Position numbers and translations under genes: made by a program
Shown: piece after piece, positions 1-8,331 of the stretch
Layout of the letters: every line of letters starts with the position of its first letter
Position numbering within the stretch: position 1 is the first letter of the stretch
Notes under the pieces: generated by a model
What the model saw: only the letters and a program-made list of their open reading frames with translations
What the model was told of the DNA's origin: nothing
Databases searched by the model: none
DNA from: Ignavibacteriota bacterium
GTDB taxonomy: Bacteria > Bacteroidota > Ignavibacteria > Palsa-1295
Assembly: GCA_003151825.1 (NCBI GenBank)
Contig: PLYO01000029.1
Span: 130,180 to 194,179, forward strand
Reading direction: 5' to 3'
DNA length: 64,000 nucleotides

Positions 1-198
1 CAGTTCTACTTCCGCACGACGGACGTAACGGGCGTTGCAACATTGCCGGAAGGCGTCGAGATGGTCATGCCGGGCGATAATGTCAATATGAAGATCGAGC
101 TTATCAGCCCGATCGCCATGGAACAAGGACTTCGCTTCGCTATCCGCGAAGGCGGTCGCACGGTCGGAGCAGGAGTGGTAGATAAGATCACGAAGTAA
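1..198 (+). CDS. tuf: Elongation factor Tu, C-terminal fragment (cut by window edge)
   Basis: The window opens in frame inside EF-Tu, the GTPase that delivers aminoacyl-tRNA to the ribosomal A site. The 65 visible residues are the end of domain 3, with the characteristic segments [18 protein letters not shown] and [16 protein letters not shown] before a TAA stop. The GTP-binding domain lies outside the window. A terminator-like hairpin separates it from rpsJ, the tuf-rpsJ order found in many bacteria where the str operon abuts the S10 operon. Confidence 0.97.
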   Translation, partial: QFYFRTTDVTGVATLPEGVEMVMPGDNVNMKIELISPIAMEQGLRFAIREGGRTVGAGVVDKITK

Positions 199-206
199 TT
201 TATAAG

Positions 207-240
207 AAGCGCGCACTTTCAAAAGGTGCGCGCTTCGTTT
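207..240 (+). terminator. Hairpin between tuf and rpsJ
   Basis: A stem of about 11-13 bp (AAGCGCGCAC paired with a GTGCGCGCTT arm, one mismatch) encloses a short A-rich loop and is followed by a T-rich stretch that runs into the rpsJ start. It looks like an intrinsic terminator or attenuator that separates tuf expression from the S10 operon. The rpsJ ATG lies only about 10 nt beyond the stem, so partial read-through is likely. Confidence 0.55.
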
Positions 241-246
241 GTTTTA

Positions 247-549
247 ATGCAGAAGATCCGAATCAAACTGAAATCTTACGATCATAACCTGATCGATAAG
301 AGCGCGGAAAAGATCATACGGACGGTGAAACCGACGGGCTGCGTCGTCTCGGGTCCGATCCCGCTGCCGACGAAGAAATCCATCTTCACGGTGAACCGCT
401 CTCCTCACGTGGATAAGAAGAGCCGCGAGCAGTTTGAGATCCGCGCCCACAAGCGCCTGATCGATATTCTGAATTCGAACAGCCGCACCGTCGATTCGCT
501 GATGAAGCTGGAATTGCCGGCGGGCGTGGAAGTAGAAATTAAAGTTTGA
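247..549 (+). CDS. rpsJ: 30S ribosomal protein S10
   Basis: S10 of the 30S head (also the NusE transcription factor), 100 residues, usual length. Diagnostic segments are [33 protein letters not shown] and [11 protein letters not shown] at the C-terminus. An in-frame GTG at 226 would add seven residues, but ATG 247 gives the family's normal N-terminus MQKIRIKL and is preferred. It is the first gene of the S10 ribosomal operon. Confidence 0.97.
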   Translation: MQKIRIKLKSYDHNLIDKSAEKIIRTVKPTGCVVSGPIPLPTKKSIFTVNRSPHVDKKSREQFEIRAHKRLIDILNSNSRTVDSLMKLELPAGVEVEIKV

Positions 550-552
550 AGA

Positions 553-624
553 AGTGCTTAGTGCTAAGTGCTGAGTGCTTAGTCACTCAGGATTTTTAGC
601 ACTCAGCACTTAGCATTAAGCACT
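553..624. repeat. 27-bp inverted repeat between rpsJ and rplC
   Basis: Arms 553-579 and 598-624 match with one mismatch around an 18-nt centre. They are built from iterations of AGTGCT(T/A)A. The right arm ends just before the rplC start at 633, so the mRNA leader of rplC would fold into a long hairpin. A related run of TAGCACTTT units lies upstream of rpsN near 7550-7575. It looks like a non-autonomous palindromic repeat rather than a terminator, since it has no T-tract and sits inside an essential operon. Confidence 0.75.
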
Positions 625-632
625 CTTTTAAG

Positions 633-1268
633 ATGAGCGCACTATTAGGAAAAAAAGTTGGCATGACCGGCATCTTTGACGATCAGGGGCAATATGTTCC
701 CGTGACCGTCATTCAGGCTGGGCCGTGCTATGTGACGCAGCTAAAGACGAAAGCCGCCGATGGCTACGATGCCGTGCAGCTTGGTTTCGAGGACATCGAG
801 GAGCGTAAGCTGAATAAGCCGGAAAAAGGTCATTTCGCAAAAAGCGGCACGGCGGCGAAGCGGTATCTGAGGGAATTTCGGTCGTTTCCGGAAAGTGAGC
901 TTGCGGAGATGACGCCCGGCAAAGCGATCAATGCGGCGGATCTTTTTCATGAAGGCGATACCGTGCATGTATCCTCGACCTCGAAAGGCCGCGGATTCCA
1001 GGGTGTCGTGAAGCGCCACCATTTTGGTGGCGTGGGGCAGCAGACGCACGGTCAATCGGATCGTCAGCGCCATCCGGGATCGATCGGTTCATCGAGCTAT
1101 CCTTCGCGCGTATTTAAGGGGCAGCGCATGGGTGGTCGCATGGGCGGCACACGAATCACCACGCGAAATCTTCGTGTGATGAAAGTGCTACCCGAACAAA
1201 ATTTAGTACTCGTGAGTGGATCGTTCGCGGGCGCGAAAAACCAGGTAGTGGAGATCGTAAAAGCTTAA
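633..1268 (+). CDS. rplC: 50S ribosomal protein L3
   Basis: L3, an early 50S assembly protein reaching toward the peptidyl-transferase centre; 211 residues, normal length. The conserved loop GQQTHGQSDRQRHPGSIG lies near residues 135-152 and includes the glutamine region that is methylated by PrmB in other bacteria. The C-terminal FKGQRMGGRMGG segment is typical. It is followed after 4 nt by rplD. The start ATG is immediately preceded by the palindromic repeat. Confidence 0.97.
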   Translation: MSALLGKKVGMTGIFDDQGQYVPVTVIQAGPCYVTQLKTKAADGYDAVQLGFEDIEERKLNKPEKGHFAKSGTAAKRYLREFRSFPESELAEMTPGKAINAADLFHEGDTVHVSSTSKGRGFQGVVKRHHFGGVGQQTHGQSDRQRHPGSIGSSSYPSRVFKGQRMGGRMGGTRITTRNLRVMKVLPEQNLVLVSGSFAGAKNQVVEIVKA

Positions 1269-1272
1269 AAAG

Positions 1273-1947
1273 ATGGAAGTACAAGTTTTAAGTAAAAGCG
1301 GCATTGCGACCGGGCGCAGCATAACGCTCAAGGACGATATCTTTGGTATCGACCCCCACGAGCATGCGATGTGGCTCATGATCGAAACGCACCTTGCGAA
1401 TCAGCGGCAGGGCACGCATAGCACGTTGCCGAAAAGCGCGGTTTCGGGCTCGACGAGAAAGCTATTTCGCCAAAAAGGGACCGGCCGCGCGCGGCAGGGT
1501 TCGATCAAAAGCGGACTTCATCCGGGCGGCGCGACCATGCATGGTCCGCTTCCGCATAAATATACGAAGTCGCTTCCGAAAAAAGTGAAGCAGCTTGCCC
1601 GTAAAAGTGCGCTTTCGGAAAAAGTGAAGAACAACGCATTCGTCGTCGTTGAGGATTTGAATTTCGACAGCCCGCGCACGAAGCAAGTGCAGGAAGTTTT
1701 GAATGCTTTGAATCTGAACACGAAGCAAGCGTTGCTTCTTACCGCTGGCGACAATGCAATGGTGTATCTGAGCGGAAGGAACATTCCCACGCTTACGATC
1801 TCTGCGGCAGATAAGGCTTCGATGTACGAAATTTGGAAATCGCGCGCGGTTATTGCCGAGGAATCGGCTGTCGCTGCAATCGAGAAAAGCTTCGCCGGGC
1901 TTGCGCAGGAAAAGCCCGAAGTGGAAATGATTTCAATGCCGGCATAA
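1273..1947 (+). CDS. rplD: 50S ribosomal protein L4
   Basis: L4 (224 residues) lines the nascent peptide tunnel and in some bacteria regulates the S10 operon. The signature of the extended loop, RKLFRQKGTGRARQGSIKS, followed by GGATMHGPLPHKY, is at residues 62-100. ATG 1273 lies 4 nt after the rplC stop, so translational coupling is likely. A short C-terminal tail after residue 205 is not family-conserved. Confidence 0.97.
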   Translation: MEVQVLSKSGIATGRSITLKDDIFGIDPHEHAMWLMIETHLANQRQGTHSTLPKSAVSGSTRKLFRQKGTGRARQGSIKSGLHPGGATMHGPLPHKYTKSLPKKVKQLARKSALSEKVKNNAFVVVEDLNFDSPRTKQVQEVLNALNLNTKQALLLTAGDNAMVYLSGRNIPTLTISAADKASMYEIWKSRAVIAEESAVAAIEKSFAGLAQEKPEVEMISMPA

Positions 1948-1970
1948 GCAGCTTTAAGAAGAATTACGAA

Positions 1971-2288
1971 ATGGCACGAGAGGTATTAAAACGGCCGCTC
2001 CTTACGGAGAAGGCAACGCTGCAGGCTGAGAGGGGAATTTATCACTTCGAGGTCTTGCCGGATACGAATAAGATCGAAATTGCGGACGCGGTGCGCCGCC
2101 GTTTTGGCGTGGCGATCAAGAGCGTTCGCATTTCCTGGCAAAAACCGAAGCACAAAACGCAATTTACTCGCAAAGGCGCGCGGCACGGAGTGAAGCAAGG
2201 TTTTAAAAAAGCGATCGTGCAACTGAATCCGGGCCACACCATTGACGTCTTCGCGCCGATGGATGCGAAAGAGAAAGGCGCGCTATAA
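1971..2288 (+). CDS. rplW: 50S ribosomal protein L23
   Basis: L23 sits at the tunnel exit and docks trigger factor and SRP. The open frame extends upstream to 1833 inside rplD, but ATG 1971 gives the expected N-terminus MAREVLKRPLLTEK and a protein of 105 residues. Family segments are RPLLTEKA, FEVLPDTNKIEIADAVRRRFGV and KPKHKTQFTRKG. Located 23 nt after rplD and 3 nt before rplB. Confidence 0.96.
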   Translation: MAREVLKRPLLTEKATLQAERGIYHFEVLPDTNKIEIADAVRRRFGVAIKSVRISWQKPKHKTQFTRKGARHGVKQGFKKAIVQLNPGHTIDVFAPMDAKEKGAL

Positions 2289-2291
2289 ACC

Positions 2292-3128
2292 ATGGCAATC
2301 AGGAACTTAAAACCGAGAACGCCGGCCACGCGGTATTATTCGATCTCGACCTTCGACGAGATTACAAAGACGACGCCGGAAAAATCGCTGCTCGAACCGT
2401 TGCGCAAATCGGGCGGGCGCGGCAACACGGGGCGCATCACGTCGCGCCATCGCGGCGGCGGACACAAGCGCATGTACCGCGTGATCGACTTCAAGCGGGA
2501 TAAAATTGGCATTGCGGGCAAAGTTTCTTCGATCGAATACGATCCAAATCGCAATTGTCGTATTGCGCTCGTGCAATATACCGACGGTGAGAAGCGATAC
2601 ATTATCGTTCCCGAAGGTCTGGCCGTTGGCGCGACCATTACGTCGGGGCCGGATTCGGAAATCAACGTGGGCAATACCTTGCCGCTCAAGAATATGCCGC
2701 TCGGCACGTTCGTGCATAATGTTGAACTCGTTGCCGGACGCGGCGGGCAGATTGCGCGGTCGGCGGGCAATGCTTGTCAGGTGATGGCGAAAGAGGGAGA
2801 ATATGCTACGCTGAAAATGCCCTCTGGCGAAGCGCGCAAAATTCGGCTCGAATGCTTTGCAACGATCGGGCAAGTCGGGAATTCCGATTATTTCAATATT
2901 AGCTGGGGTAAAGCGGGACGCTCGCGGTGGCTCGGCATTCGTCCGCAGACGCGCGGCATGGCAATGAACCCTGTCGATCATCCGATGGGCGGCGGCGAAG
3001 GCAAATCGAAATCGGGTGGCGGGCGCAGGCATCCGAAATCGCCGTGGGGCCAGCTTTCAAAGGGGTTTAAGACGCGTAAGCGTAAGAACGCATCGAGTAA
3101 GTACATCGTTAAGCGCCGCTCGAAATAA
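2292..3128 (+). CDS. rplB: 50S ribosomal protein L2
   Basis: L2, a core 50S protein needed for subunit association and peptidyl transfer; 278 residues, the usual length. The universal C-terminal signature [18 protein letters not shown] begins at about residue 226, with the functionally important histidine at 230. The N-terminal [20 protein letters not shown] is also diagnostic. ATG 2292 is 3 nt after rplW. Confidence 0.98.
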   Translation: MAIRNLKPRTPATRYYSISTFDEITKTTPEKSLLEPLRKSGGRGNTGRITSRHRGGGHKRMYRVIDFKRDKIGIAGKVSSIEYDPNRNCRIALVQYTDGEKRYIIVPEGLAVGATITSGPDSEINVGNTLPLKNMPLGTFVHNVELVAGRGGQIARSAGNACQVMAKEGEYATLKMPSGEARKIRLECFATIGQVGNSDYFNISWGKAGRSRWLGIRPQTRGMAMNPVDHPMGGGEGKSKSGGGRRHPKSPWGQLSKGFKTRKRKNASSKYIVKRRSK

Positions 3129-3133
3129 ATTTT

Positions 3134-3424
3134 ATGTCACGATCGCTAAAAAAAGGACCGTTCATCGACGAGAAGCTGCTCCGTAAAGTGGAGACGCTGA
3201 ATTCATCTCGTCAGAAAAAAGTGATCAAGACGTGGTCGCGCGCGAGCACGATCTCGCCCGATTTCGTCGGGCACACGTTCACGGTCCACAACGGGAATAA
3301 GTTTATTCCGGTCTATGTCACGGAGAACATGGTGGGTCACAAGCTCGGCGAGTTCGCGCCGACGCGCCAATTCCGAGGCCACTCCGGAACGAAAACTGAA
3401 GCAGCGACGAAAGCGGCAGCATAG
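3134..3424 (+). CDS. rpsS: 30S ribosomal protein S19
   Basis: S19, which forms a complex with S13 in the 30S head; 96 residues. [16 protein letters not shown] at the start and [16 protein letters not shown] near the C-terminus are diagnostic. It lies 5 nt after rplB in the normal rplB-rpsS-rplV order. Confidence 0.97.
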   Translation: MSRSLKKGPFIDEKLLRKVETLNSSRQKKVIKTWSRASTISPDFVGHTFTVHNGNKFIPVYVTENMVGHKLGEFAPTRQFRGHSGTKTEAATKAAA

Positions 3425-3435
3425 GAATTTTTATC

Positions 3436-3945
3436 ATGGCAAAGAACGCACACGCGATTAAACGCGGAATTCAAAGTTCGCCCGTCAAGATGCGGATCGT
3501 GCTCGATCTGATTCGTGGCAAGCGGGTGCCGGAGGCGCTTTCGATCCTCCATTTTACGCCGAACCATGCATCGATCGTGGCGGAAAAAACGCTTCGGAGC
3601 GCGATCGCAAATTTCCAGATGGATACGGAGAACGCCCGCGTAGATGTGGACGACCTTTTCGTTCGAGAATGCTCTTCCGATGGCGGCGCGATGTTGAAGC
3701 GCATTCTTCCGGCGCCGATGGGCCGGGCCTTTCGTGTGCGAAAGCGCTCCAACCATTTGACAATCGTCGTCGGCGATGAGCCGATGTCCGGGATGCCGAA
3801 GAAAACACGCAAGAAATCGAGCGGTTCGCGCCCCGCAGTTGCGCGCGTGAGAACGAACACGAATGCCAATGCAAAGCAAGCAGCGCCAGCAGAACAAGTC
3901 GCTCCGGCAGCGCCGGTGGCAGAAGAATTAACAACAAGCGAGTAA
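3436..3945 (+). CDS. rplV: 50S ribosomal protein L22 with C-terminal tail
   Basis: L22 contacts all 23S domains and narrows the exit tunnel. The core (residues 1-118) shows the SPVKMRIVLDLIRGKRVPEAL helix and the beta-hairpin RILPAPMGRAFRVRKRSNHLTIVV. The protein is 169 residues, about 50 longer than a minimal L22. The extra tail is low-complexity, rich in Ala, Pro, Asn and Val (ANAKQAAPAEQVAPAAPV), and is probably disordered. Confidence 0.96.
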   Translation: MAKNAHAIKRGIQSSPVKMRIVLDLIRGKRVPEALSILHFTPNHASIVAEKTLRSAIANFQMDTENARVDVDDLFVRECSSDGGAMLKRILPAPMGRAFRVRKRSNHLTIVVGDEPMSGMPKKTRKKSSGSRPAVARVRTNTNANAKQAAPAEQVAPAAPVAEELTTSE

Positions 3946-3960
3946 CGAGTAGATAATCTT

Positions 3961-4887
3961 TTGGGACAAAAAACAAACCCGATCGGCTTCCGAGTCGCGG
4001 TCACGCGCCCATGGGATGCGCGCTGGTACGACGATAAAAATTTCGCGCAGAAGCTCGAAGAGGATAACCTCATTCGCTCTTATGTGAAGAACCGTTTGAA
4101 GCGCGCGGGTCTCTCGAAGCTGACGATCGACCGCACGACGAAGCGCATCGTGGTGACCATTTATACTTCGCGCCCCGGCGTGGTGATCGGCAAGAGCGGA
4201 AAAGAAATTGCTCAGATCGAGGAAGAACTGAAGAATGTAACGGGCGGCAAGGAAGTGAAAATTTTGATCACCGAGGTGAAGCGGCCCGAGACGGACGCGC
4301 AACTCATTGGGGATCAAATCGCGCAGCAGCTCGAAGGCCGCATCGGATTTCGGCGCGCGATGAAAGGTGCGATTTCCGCCGCAATGCGCGCTGGCGCGGA
4401 GGGCGTGCGTATTAAGTGCGGCGGACGGCTGGGCGGCTCCGAAATCGCGCGCACGGAGCAGTATAAAGATGGGCGCATTCCGCTGCATACGCTGCGGGCC
4501 GACATCGACTTTGCGCGGAGCACCGCGAACACGATTTATGGGACAATCGGCGTGAAAGTTTGGGTCTGCCACGGTGACATCATCGGGCAAACGCCGCTTC
4601 AGCTTGCGGCGGAAGTAGCCGTCAACGGAGTGGAGCAGCAAGACAAGCGGCCAATCGTTTCGGCGGCGGGCGGCGAACGGCGGCGCAGAGGCGGCGGGCG
4701 CGGACGCTCCGACCGTGATGAGCGTGGAGGTAGTGAGCGCGGCGGAGATCGTGGCGATCGGCGCTCCGAGCCACGAGGCGAATCCGGCAGCACCGAGCCG
4801 GCGGTTCTGAAACCTCGCAGGCCGCGAGCAACGTCACGGCCGGAAACAAGCACGACCTCAGGGCCTATTATTCGACAAAAAGTTTAA
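3961..4887 (+). CDS. rpsC: 30S ribosomal protein S3 with RGG/Asp-rich tail
   Basis: S3 forms part of the mRNA entry channel and has helicase activity with S4. The first codon is TTG at 3961, giving the family start MGQKTNPIGFRVAVTRPWDARWY. A KH domain with VIGKSGKEI lies near residues 78-86, and the S3 C-terminal domain follows (RRAMKGAISAAMRAGAEGVRI). At 308 residues it is about 90 longer than average: beyond residue ~235 is a low-complexity Arg/Gly/Asp/Ser tail of unknown function, probably RNA-binding or disordered. No ATG gives a full-length N-terminus. Confidence 0.95.
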   Translation: MGQKTNPIGFRVAVTRPWDARWYDDKNFAQKLEEDNLIRSYVKNRLKRAGLSKLTIDRTTKRIVVTIYTSRPGVVIGKSGKEIAQIEEELKNVTGGKEVKILITEVKRPETDAQLIGDQIAQQLEGRIGFRRAMKGAISAAMRAGAEGVRIKCGGRLGGSEIARTEQYKDGRIPLHTLRADIDFARSTANTIYGTIGVKVWVCHGDIIGQTPLQLAAEVAVNGVEQQDKRPIVSAAGGERRRRGGGRGRSDRDERGGSERGGDRGDRRSEPRGESGSTEPAVLKPRRPRATSRPETSTTSGPIIRQKV

Positions 4888-4899
4888 CGTAAGAAGAGC

Positions 4900-5319
4900 A
4901 TGCTTCTTCCAAAAAGAGTAAAATATCGCAAAGCGATGCGCGGCAAGGTCAAGGGTAATGAGACCCGTGGGACCGACGTTGCATTTGGCTCCTTCGGCCT
5001 GAAGGCATTGGAATCCGGCTGGATTACCAGCCGCCAGATCGAGGCCGTCCGCGTCACGCTTTCGCGCACGATGAAGCGCGATGGAAAAATCTGGATTCGG
5101 ATTTTTCCCGATAAGCCGGTCACGAAAAAGCCGGCGGAAACCCGCATGGGTTCCGGCAAAGGCTCGCCGGAATTTTGGGTTTCGGTCGTAAAGCCGGGCC
5201 GCATTATGTTCGAGGTCGGCGGCATCACAAAGGAGCTTGCAACCGAAGCATTGCGCCTGGCAGGTCACAAGCTGCCGGTCAAGACGAAGATGGTCACGCG
5301 ACCCGATTACGTGGAATAA
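4900..5319 (+). CDS. rplP: 50S ribosomal protein L16
   Basis: L16 (139 residues) binds near the A-site tRNA and is a late assembly protein. Diagnostic parts: [49 protein letters not shown] and the C-terminal [16 protein letters not shown]. It lies 12 nt after rpsC. Confidence 0.97.
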   Translation: MLLPKRVKYRKAMRGKVKGNETRGTDVAFGSFGLKALESGWITSRQIEAVRVTLSRTMKRDGKIWIRIFPDKPVTKKPAETRMGSGKGSPEFWVSVVKPGRIMFEVGGITKELATEALRLAGHKLPVKTKMVTRPDYVE

Positions 5320-5326
5320 AATGTAG

Positions 5327-5346
5327 CCGTGACCTTTAGGTCACGG
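5327..5346. repeat. Short palindrome between rplP and rpmC
   Basis: CCGTGACC-TTTA-GGTCACGG, an 8-bp perfect stem with a TTTA loop, lies 7 nt after the rplP stop inside the ribosomal operon. There is no following T-run, so it is more likely a small repetitive palindrome or mRNA stability hairpin than a terminator. Confidence 0.6.
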
Positions 5347-5371
5347 TGTGAAAAAGCTTTAGAGAAATACG

Positions 5372-5578
5372 ATGAAAGGCTTAAAATACGCGGAGCTTAC
5401 GAACCTCACGGAGGCGCAGCTCCAAAAGCAAATCGGCGAGAACCACGCGCGGCTGACGGCGCTCAGGTTCCAAAAGACCGTCGGCCAGCTCGATAATCAC
5501 GCGCAGATTTCGACGCTGCGGCAGGATATTGCGCGCATGCAAACGGCGCTCACCGTGAGAAAACCCGAAGGAAAATAA
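5372..5578 (+). CDS. rpmC: 50S ribosomal protein L29
   Basis: L29 (68 residues) at the tunnel exit next to L23. [34 protein letters not shown] and the IRTLR-like [14 protein letters not shown] motif identify it. It follows rplP in normal order and ends 2 nt before rpsQ. Confidence 0.95.
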   Translation: MKGLKYAELTNLTEAQLQKQIGENHARLTALRFQKTVGQLDNHAQISTLRQDIARMQTALTVRKPEGK

Positions 5579-5580
5579 CG

Positions 5581-5892
5581 ATGGCAGAAAACGAAAGTAT
5601 AGTGGCGGAAAGCGTAGCGACGGAAGATGTTGCGATGGAAGCTCGGGGCCGGCGCAAAGAGCGAGTCGGAAAAGTCGTGAGCGATAAGATGGAAAAGACG
5701 GTCATCGTGACGCTCACGCGGCAGGTGCCGCATCCGCTTTACAAAAAGTATTTTAAGAAGACGACGAAATTCGTTGCGCACGATGAAAGAAACGATGCAA
5801 AGACCGGCGACACCGTCCGCATCATGGAAACGCGGCCGCTTTCAAAGACGAAGCGCTGGCGCGTTGTGGAAGTATTAGAGCGAGCGAAATAA
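5581..5892 (+). CDS. rpsQ: 30S ribosomal protein S17 with N-terminal extension
   Basis: S17 binds the 5' domain of 16S rRNA and nucleates 30S assembly. The core begins around residue 24 with [21 protein letters not shown] and includes [23 protein letters not shown] and [19 protein letters not shown]. The protein is 103 residues because of an acidic N-terminal extension of about 20 residues ([16 protein letters not shown]). ATG 5581 follows rpmC by 2 nt, so that start is likely genuine. Confidence 0.95.
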   Translation: MAENESIVAESVATEDVAMEARGRRKERVGKVVSDKMEKTVIVTLTRQVPHPLYKKYFKKTTKFVAHDERNDAKTGDTVRIMETRPLSKTKRWRVVEVLERAK

Positions 5893-5898
5893 AATACT

Positions 5899-5986
5899 CC
5901 CCTCTCCTTACCAAGGAGAGGGGCCGGGGGAGAGGTTTTTTATGGACGACCTCTCCCCAAACCCCTCTCCTTGGTAAGGAGAGGGG
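5899..5986. repeat. Composite palindromic repeat between rpsQ and rplN
   Basis: Two 25-nt self-complementary units (5899-5923 and 5962-5986, core CTCTCCTT-ACC/GGT-AAGGAGAG) flank a shorter GAGGT/ACCTC pair, so the whole block is also an inverted repeat. A shortened copy lies between rpsE and rpmD (9759-9797). This is a non-autonomous intergenic palindrome inserted in an essential operon. It could act as a processing or attenuation hairpin. Confidence 0.8.
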
Positions 5987-6000
5987 CTTAACAAAAGCTT

Positions 6001-6369
6001 ATGGTACAGGAAGAGACGAACTTAATAGTAGCCGATAATTCGGGCGCAAAGCGCGTACGGTGCATTCGTGTGCTCGGCGGGCACGAGCGCCGCTATGCCG
6101 GTCTGGGCGATGTCGTGGTCGTCAGCGTTAAGGCTGCGATTCCGAACGGGCAGGTGAAAAAAGGCGAAGTTTCGAAGGCCGTAATCGTGCGGACGAAAAA
6201 AGAGTATCGCCGGAAGGACGGCAGCTACATCCGGTTCGACGAGAACGCGGTCGTGCTTCTGAACGACCAGGGCGAGCCGCGAGGCACACGCATTTTTGGG
6301 CCGGTCGCGCGCGAACTCCGCGAGCGGCAGTACATGAAGATCGTTTCGCTGGCGCCGGAAGTAATTTAA
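6001..6369 (+). CDS. rplN: 50S ribosomal protein L14
   Basis: L14 (122 residues) forms the inter-subunit bridge with 16S helix 14 and binds RsfS. Family segments: [66 protein letters not shown] and the C-terminal [14 protein letters not shown] 6001 begins 14 nt after the palindromic repeat. Confidence 0.98.
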   Translation: MVQEETNLIVADNSGAKRVRCIRVLGGHERRYAGLGDVVVVSVKAAIPNGQVKKGEVSKAVIVRTKKEYRRKDGSYIRFDENAVVLLNDQGEPRGTRIFGPVARELRERQYMKIVSLAPEVI

Positions 6370-6448
6370 TGAATAAAAGGCGCTGAGTTCATGAAGCACA
6401 AATGCGCGCGTCTAGAAAAAGTATCGAAAACGGAAAGATTTTAGCAAT

Positions 6449-6772
6449 ATGCGGGTCAAGAAGAACGACATCGTCGAAGTCATCACGGGCAAGAATCGCG
6501 GCAAGCAGGGGAAGGTTCTGCGCGTCTATCCGGAGACGAACAAGGTGCTTGTCGAAGGCGTGAACAATCAGTTCAAGCACGAGCGTCCGAGCGCGAAAAA
6601 CCAAAAGGGCGGCATCACCACGCGCGAAGCGCCGGTGGATGCATCGAACGTGATGGTCGTCGATCCAAAGACGAACCTTCGGACGCGGGTCGGCAAGCGC
6701 GAGCTGATCGGAACCGAGGGTAAAGTTCGCTTCGAGCGATTTTCAAAACGCTCAGGAGACGTTTTAGCGTAA
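6449..6772 (+). CDS. rplX: 50S ribosomal protein L24
   Basis: L24 initiates 50S assembly. The KOW motif KKNDIVEVITGKNRGKQGKVL is at residues 4-24, followed by VEGVNNQFKH and the Lys/Gly-rich QKGGITTREAPVDASNVMVV; 107 residues, normal. A 79-nt untranslated gap separates it from rplN, with nothing recognisable in it. Confidence 0.96.
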   Translation: MRVKKNDIVEVITGKNRGKQGKVLRVYPETNKVLVEGVNNQFKHERPSAKNQKGGITTREAPVDASNVMVVDPKTNLRTRVGKRELIGTEGKVRFERFSKRSGDVLA

Positions 6773-6814
6773 TTTTTTTTACGACGGCCAATATCGTCGT
6801 GAGCAAGTAAGAAG

Positions 6815-7543
6815 ATGGCAGAAGAAAAAGAAAAGAAACCGAAAGCGGAAGGCAAACCGAAAGCGGAAGGCAAGCCTAAATCCGAGGGCAAGCCCAAAGC
6901 GGATGGCAAGCCGAAAGGCGAGAAAAAAGCGAAGGGCGGAGATGGCGCTGCTGAAAAAGCTCCCGTTTCCAATCGGCCCGTGCCGCCCGCGCGACTGTTC
7001 GGGATTTATCGTGAGCGCGTCGTGCCCGCGATGATGAAGCGATTCAATTACAGCAATGTAAATGAAGTGCCGCGCATCGATAAGATTGCCGTGAATATCG
7101 GCGTTGGCGTGGCCGCGAGCGATCCGAAATTATTAGAGGCCGCCGTGCGCGATTTGGAAGGAATCTCCGGGCAGAAGCCAGCGATCACGAAGGCAAAAAA
7201 GTCGATCTCGAATTTCAAGCTCCGCGAAAACCAGGCGATCGGCTGCCGCGTCACGCTGCGCCGGGCGAGAATGTACGAATTTTTGGACCGGCTCATGACA
7301 ACGGCTATCCCGCGTATCCGCGATTTTCGCGGCATCCCGGATAAGTCGTTCGATGGCCGGGGAAATTACACGCTTGGCATTCGCGAGCAGATCATTTTCC
7401 CGGAAATCGATGTCGATAAGGTCTCGCGCATTACCGGCATGGACATCACATTCGCAACAAGCGCAAAAACGGACGAAGAAGCATTGGAACTATTGAAGGC
7501 ATTCGGCCTTCCTTTCCGCAAACGGGAAGATGTAACAGCGTAA
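6815..7543 (+). CDS. rplE: 50S ribosomal protein L5 with Lys-rich repetitive N-terminus
   Basis: L5 binds 5S rRNA in the central protuberance. The typical L5 domain starts near residue 60 ([20 protein letters not shown]) and includes [43 protein letters not shown] and [20 protein letters not shown]. The protein is 242 residues against about 180 for the family. The excess is an N-terminal extension of about 55 residues made of tandem KPKAEG-type hexapeptides, encoded by an 18-bp tandem repeat. ATG 6815 has an AAGAAG element 4 nt upstream. Confidence 0.95.
   Translation: MAEEKEKKPKAEGKPKAEGKPKSEGKPKADGKPKGEKKAKGGDGAAEKAPVSNRPVPPARLFGIYRERVVPAMMKRFNYSNVNEVPRIDKIAVNIGVGVAASDPKLLEAAVRDLEGISGQKPAITKAKKSISNFKLRENQAIGCRVTLRRARMYEFLDRLMTTAIPRIRDFRGIPDKSFDGRGNYTLGIREQIIFPEIDVDKVSRITGMDITFATSAKTDEEALELLKAFGLPFRKREDVTA
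6836..6922 (+). repeat. 18-bp tandem repeat inside rplE
   Basis: Four consecutive 18-bp units (start positions 6836, 6854, 6872, 6890) and a partial fifth encode [24 protein letters not shown] and KPKGE. The first two units are identical in DNA; later ones have mostly synonymous changes. This suggests expansion by slippage followed by drift. Confidence 0.9.
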
Positions 7544-7581
7544 CGCAGATTTTAGCATTTTAGCACTTTAGCACTTTTTGA

Positions 7582-7767
7582 ATGGCACGATTAGCCTTAC
7601 GAGTAAAAGCCAAGCGGACGCCGAAGTTCGCGACACGCAAGCATAACCGGTGCAACCGTTGCGGGCGGTCGCGCTCGTTTTATCGAAAATTCGGCTTGTG
7701 CCGAATCTGCTTCCGCGAACTCGCGCTCGAAGGAAAAATTCCCGGCGTGCGTAAATCAAGCTGGTGA
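7582..7767 (+). CDS. rpsN: 30S ribosomal protein S14, zinc-binding type
   Basis: Short S14 (type Z, 61 residues) of the 30S head. The zinc ribbon is intact: CNRC and CRIC with the usual spacing, in the context [20 protein letters not shown], ending [10 protein letters not shown]. Placed between rplE and rpsH as expected. The 38 nt upstream contain repeated TAGCACTTT units related to the 553-624 repeat. Confidence 0.97.
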   Translation: MARLALRVKAKRTPKFATRKHNRCNRCGRSRSFYRKFGLCRICFRELALEGKIPGVRKSSW

Positions 7768-7794
7768 TCTTGGCAAGGACGTAATTTTTTAGAG

Positions 7795-8181
7795 ATGGAC
7801 ACAATCGGAGATTTTTTAACCAGACTGCGTAACGCGCTCGGAGCGCGGCATAAATACGTGGATGTGCCGGCCTCGAAGCTGAAACTTGCGATGGGTGAAA
7901 TCCTGCGCGAGCAAGGGTATGTCGAATCCGTCGAGCGCATCGAGGACGATAAGCAGGGTATGTTGCGCGTAACGCTGAAGTACACCAACGGCGCGCCGGC
8001 CATCATGGGCTTGAAGCGTATTTCGACTCCGGGGCTGCGCAAGTACACCTCGGCCACACAAACGCCGCGTGTGCTTTCCGGTCTCGGCATCGCGATCCTT
8101 TCCACACCGAAGGGACTCATGACCGATAAGCAAGCACGCCAGGCGAATGTCGGTGGGGAAGTTTTATGTTACGTATGGTAA
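7795..8181 (+). CDS. rpsH: 30S ribosomal protein S8
   Basis: S8 (128 residues) binds the 16S central domain and is a translational regulator of the spc operon in E. coli. Signature: IGDFLTRLRNALGARHKYVDVPASKLK near the N-terminus, and VLSGLGIAILSTPKGLMTDKQARQANVGGEVLCYVW at the C-terminus. Confidence 0.97.
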   Translation: MDTIGDFLTRLRNALGARHKYVDVPASKLKLAMGEILREQGYVESVERIEDDKQGMLRVTLKYTNGAPAIMGLKRISTPGLRKYTSATQTPRVLSGLGIAILSTPKGLMTDKQARQANVGGEVLCYVW

Positions 8182-8183
8182 CG

Positions 8184-8331
8184 GTCTGAACCGTGATTTA
8201 TGGGATGAATGAGATTTTTGGGATTTTTATTACCGGGATTGAGATTCATCTATCGCGAAAGTTTTGAAAATGCTGCAGCGTCCGAATAAGCATTAAGCTT
8301 GTCGGATTAGCGTAAGCGAAGAAAAAAAGAT
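8184..8331. other. Intergenic spacer between rpsH and rplF
   Basis: About 150 nt with no open frame. It begins with a degenerate copy of the GTCTGAACCATGATTT repeat family (better copies at 12758, 50729-50820 and 60871-60971). A GATTNNNGGGATT-like continuation follows, but no clear second arm. A weak internal promoter cannot be excluded. Confidence 0.4.

Noticed and set aside
226-246. GTG 226 as the rpsJ start
   Set aside because: It lies in the right arm of the terminator-like hairpin and would add seven residues not found in S10.
2307-3032. A 241-codon antisense frame over rplB
   Set aside because: Shadow of the highly conserved L2 gene with an Arg/Ala-rich, motif-free translation.
3767-3785. 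TCGTCGGCGATGA in rplV considered as an 18-nt hairpin copy
   Set aside because: The flanking GCAT/ATGC arms are missing and the codons encode the conserved L22 segment IVVGDEP.
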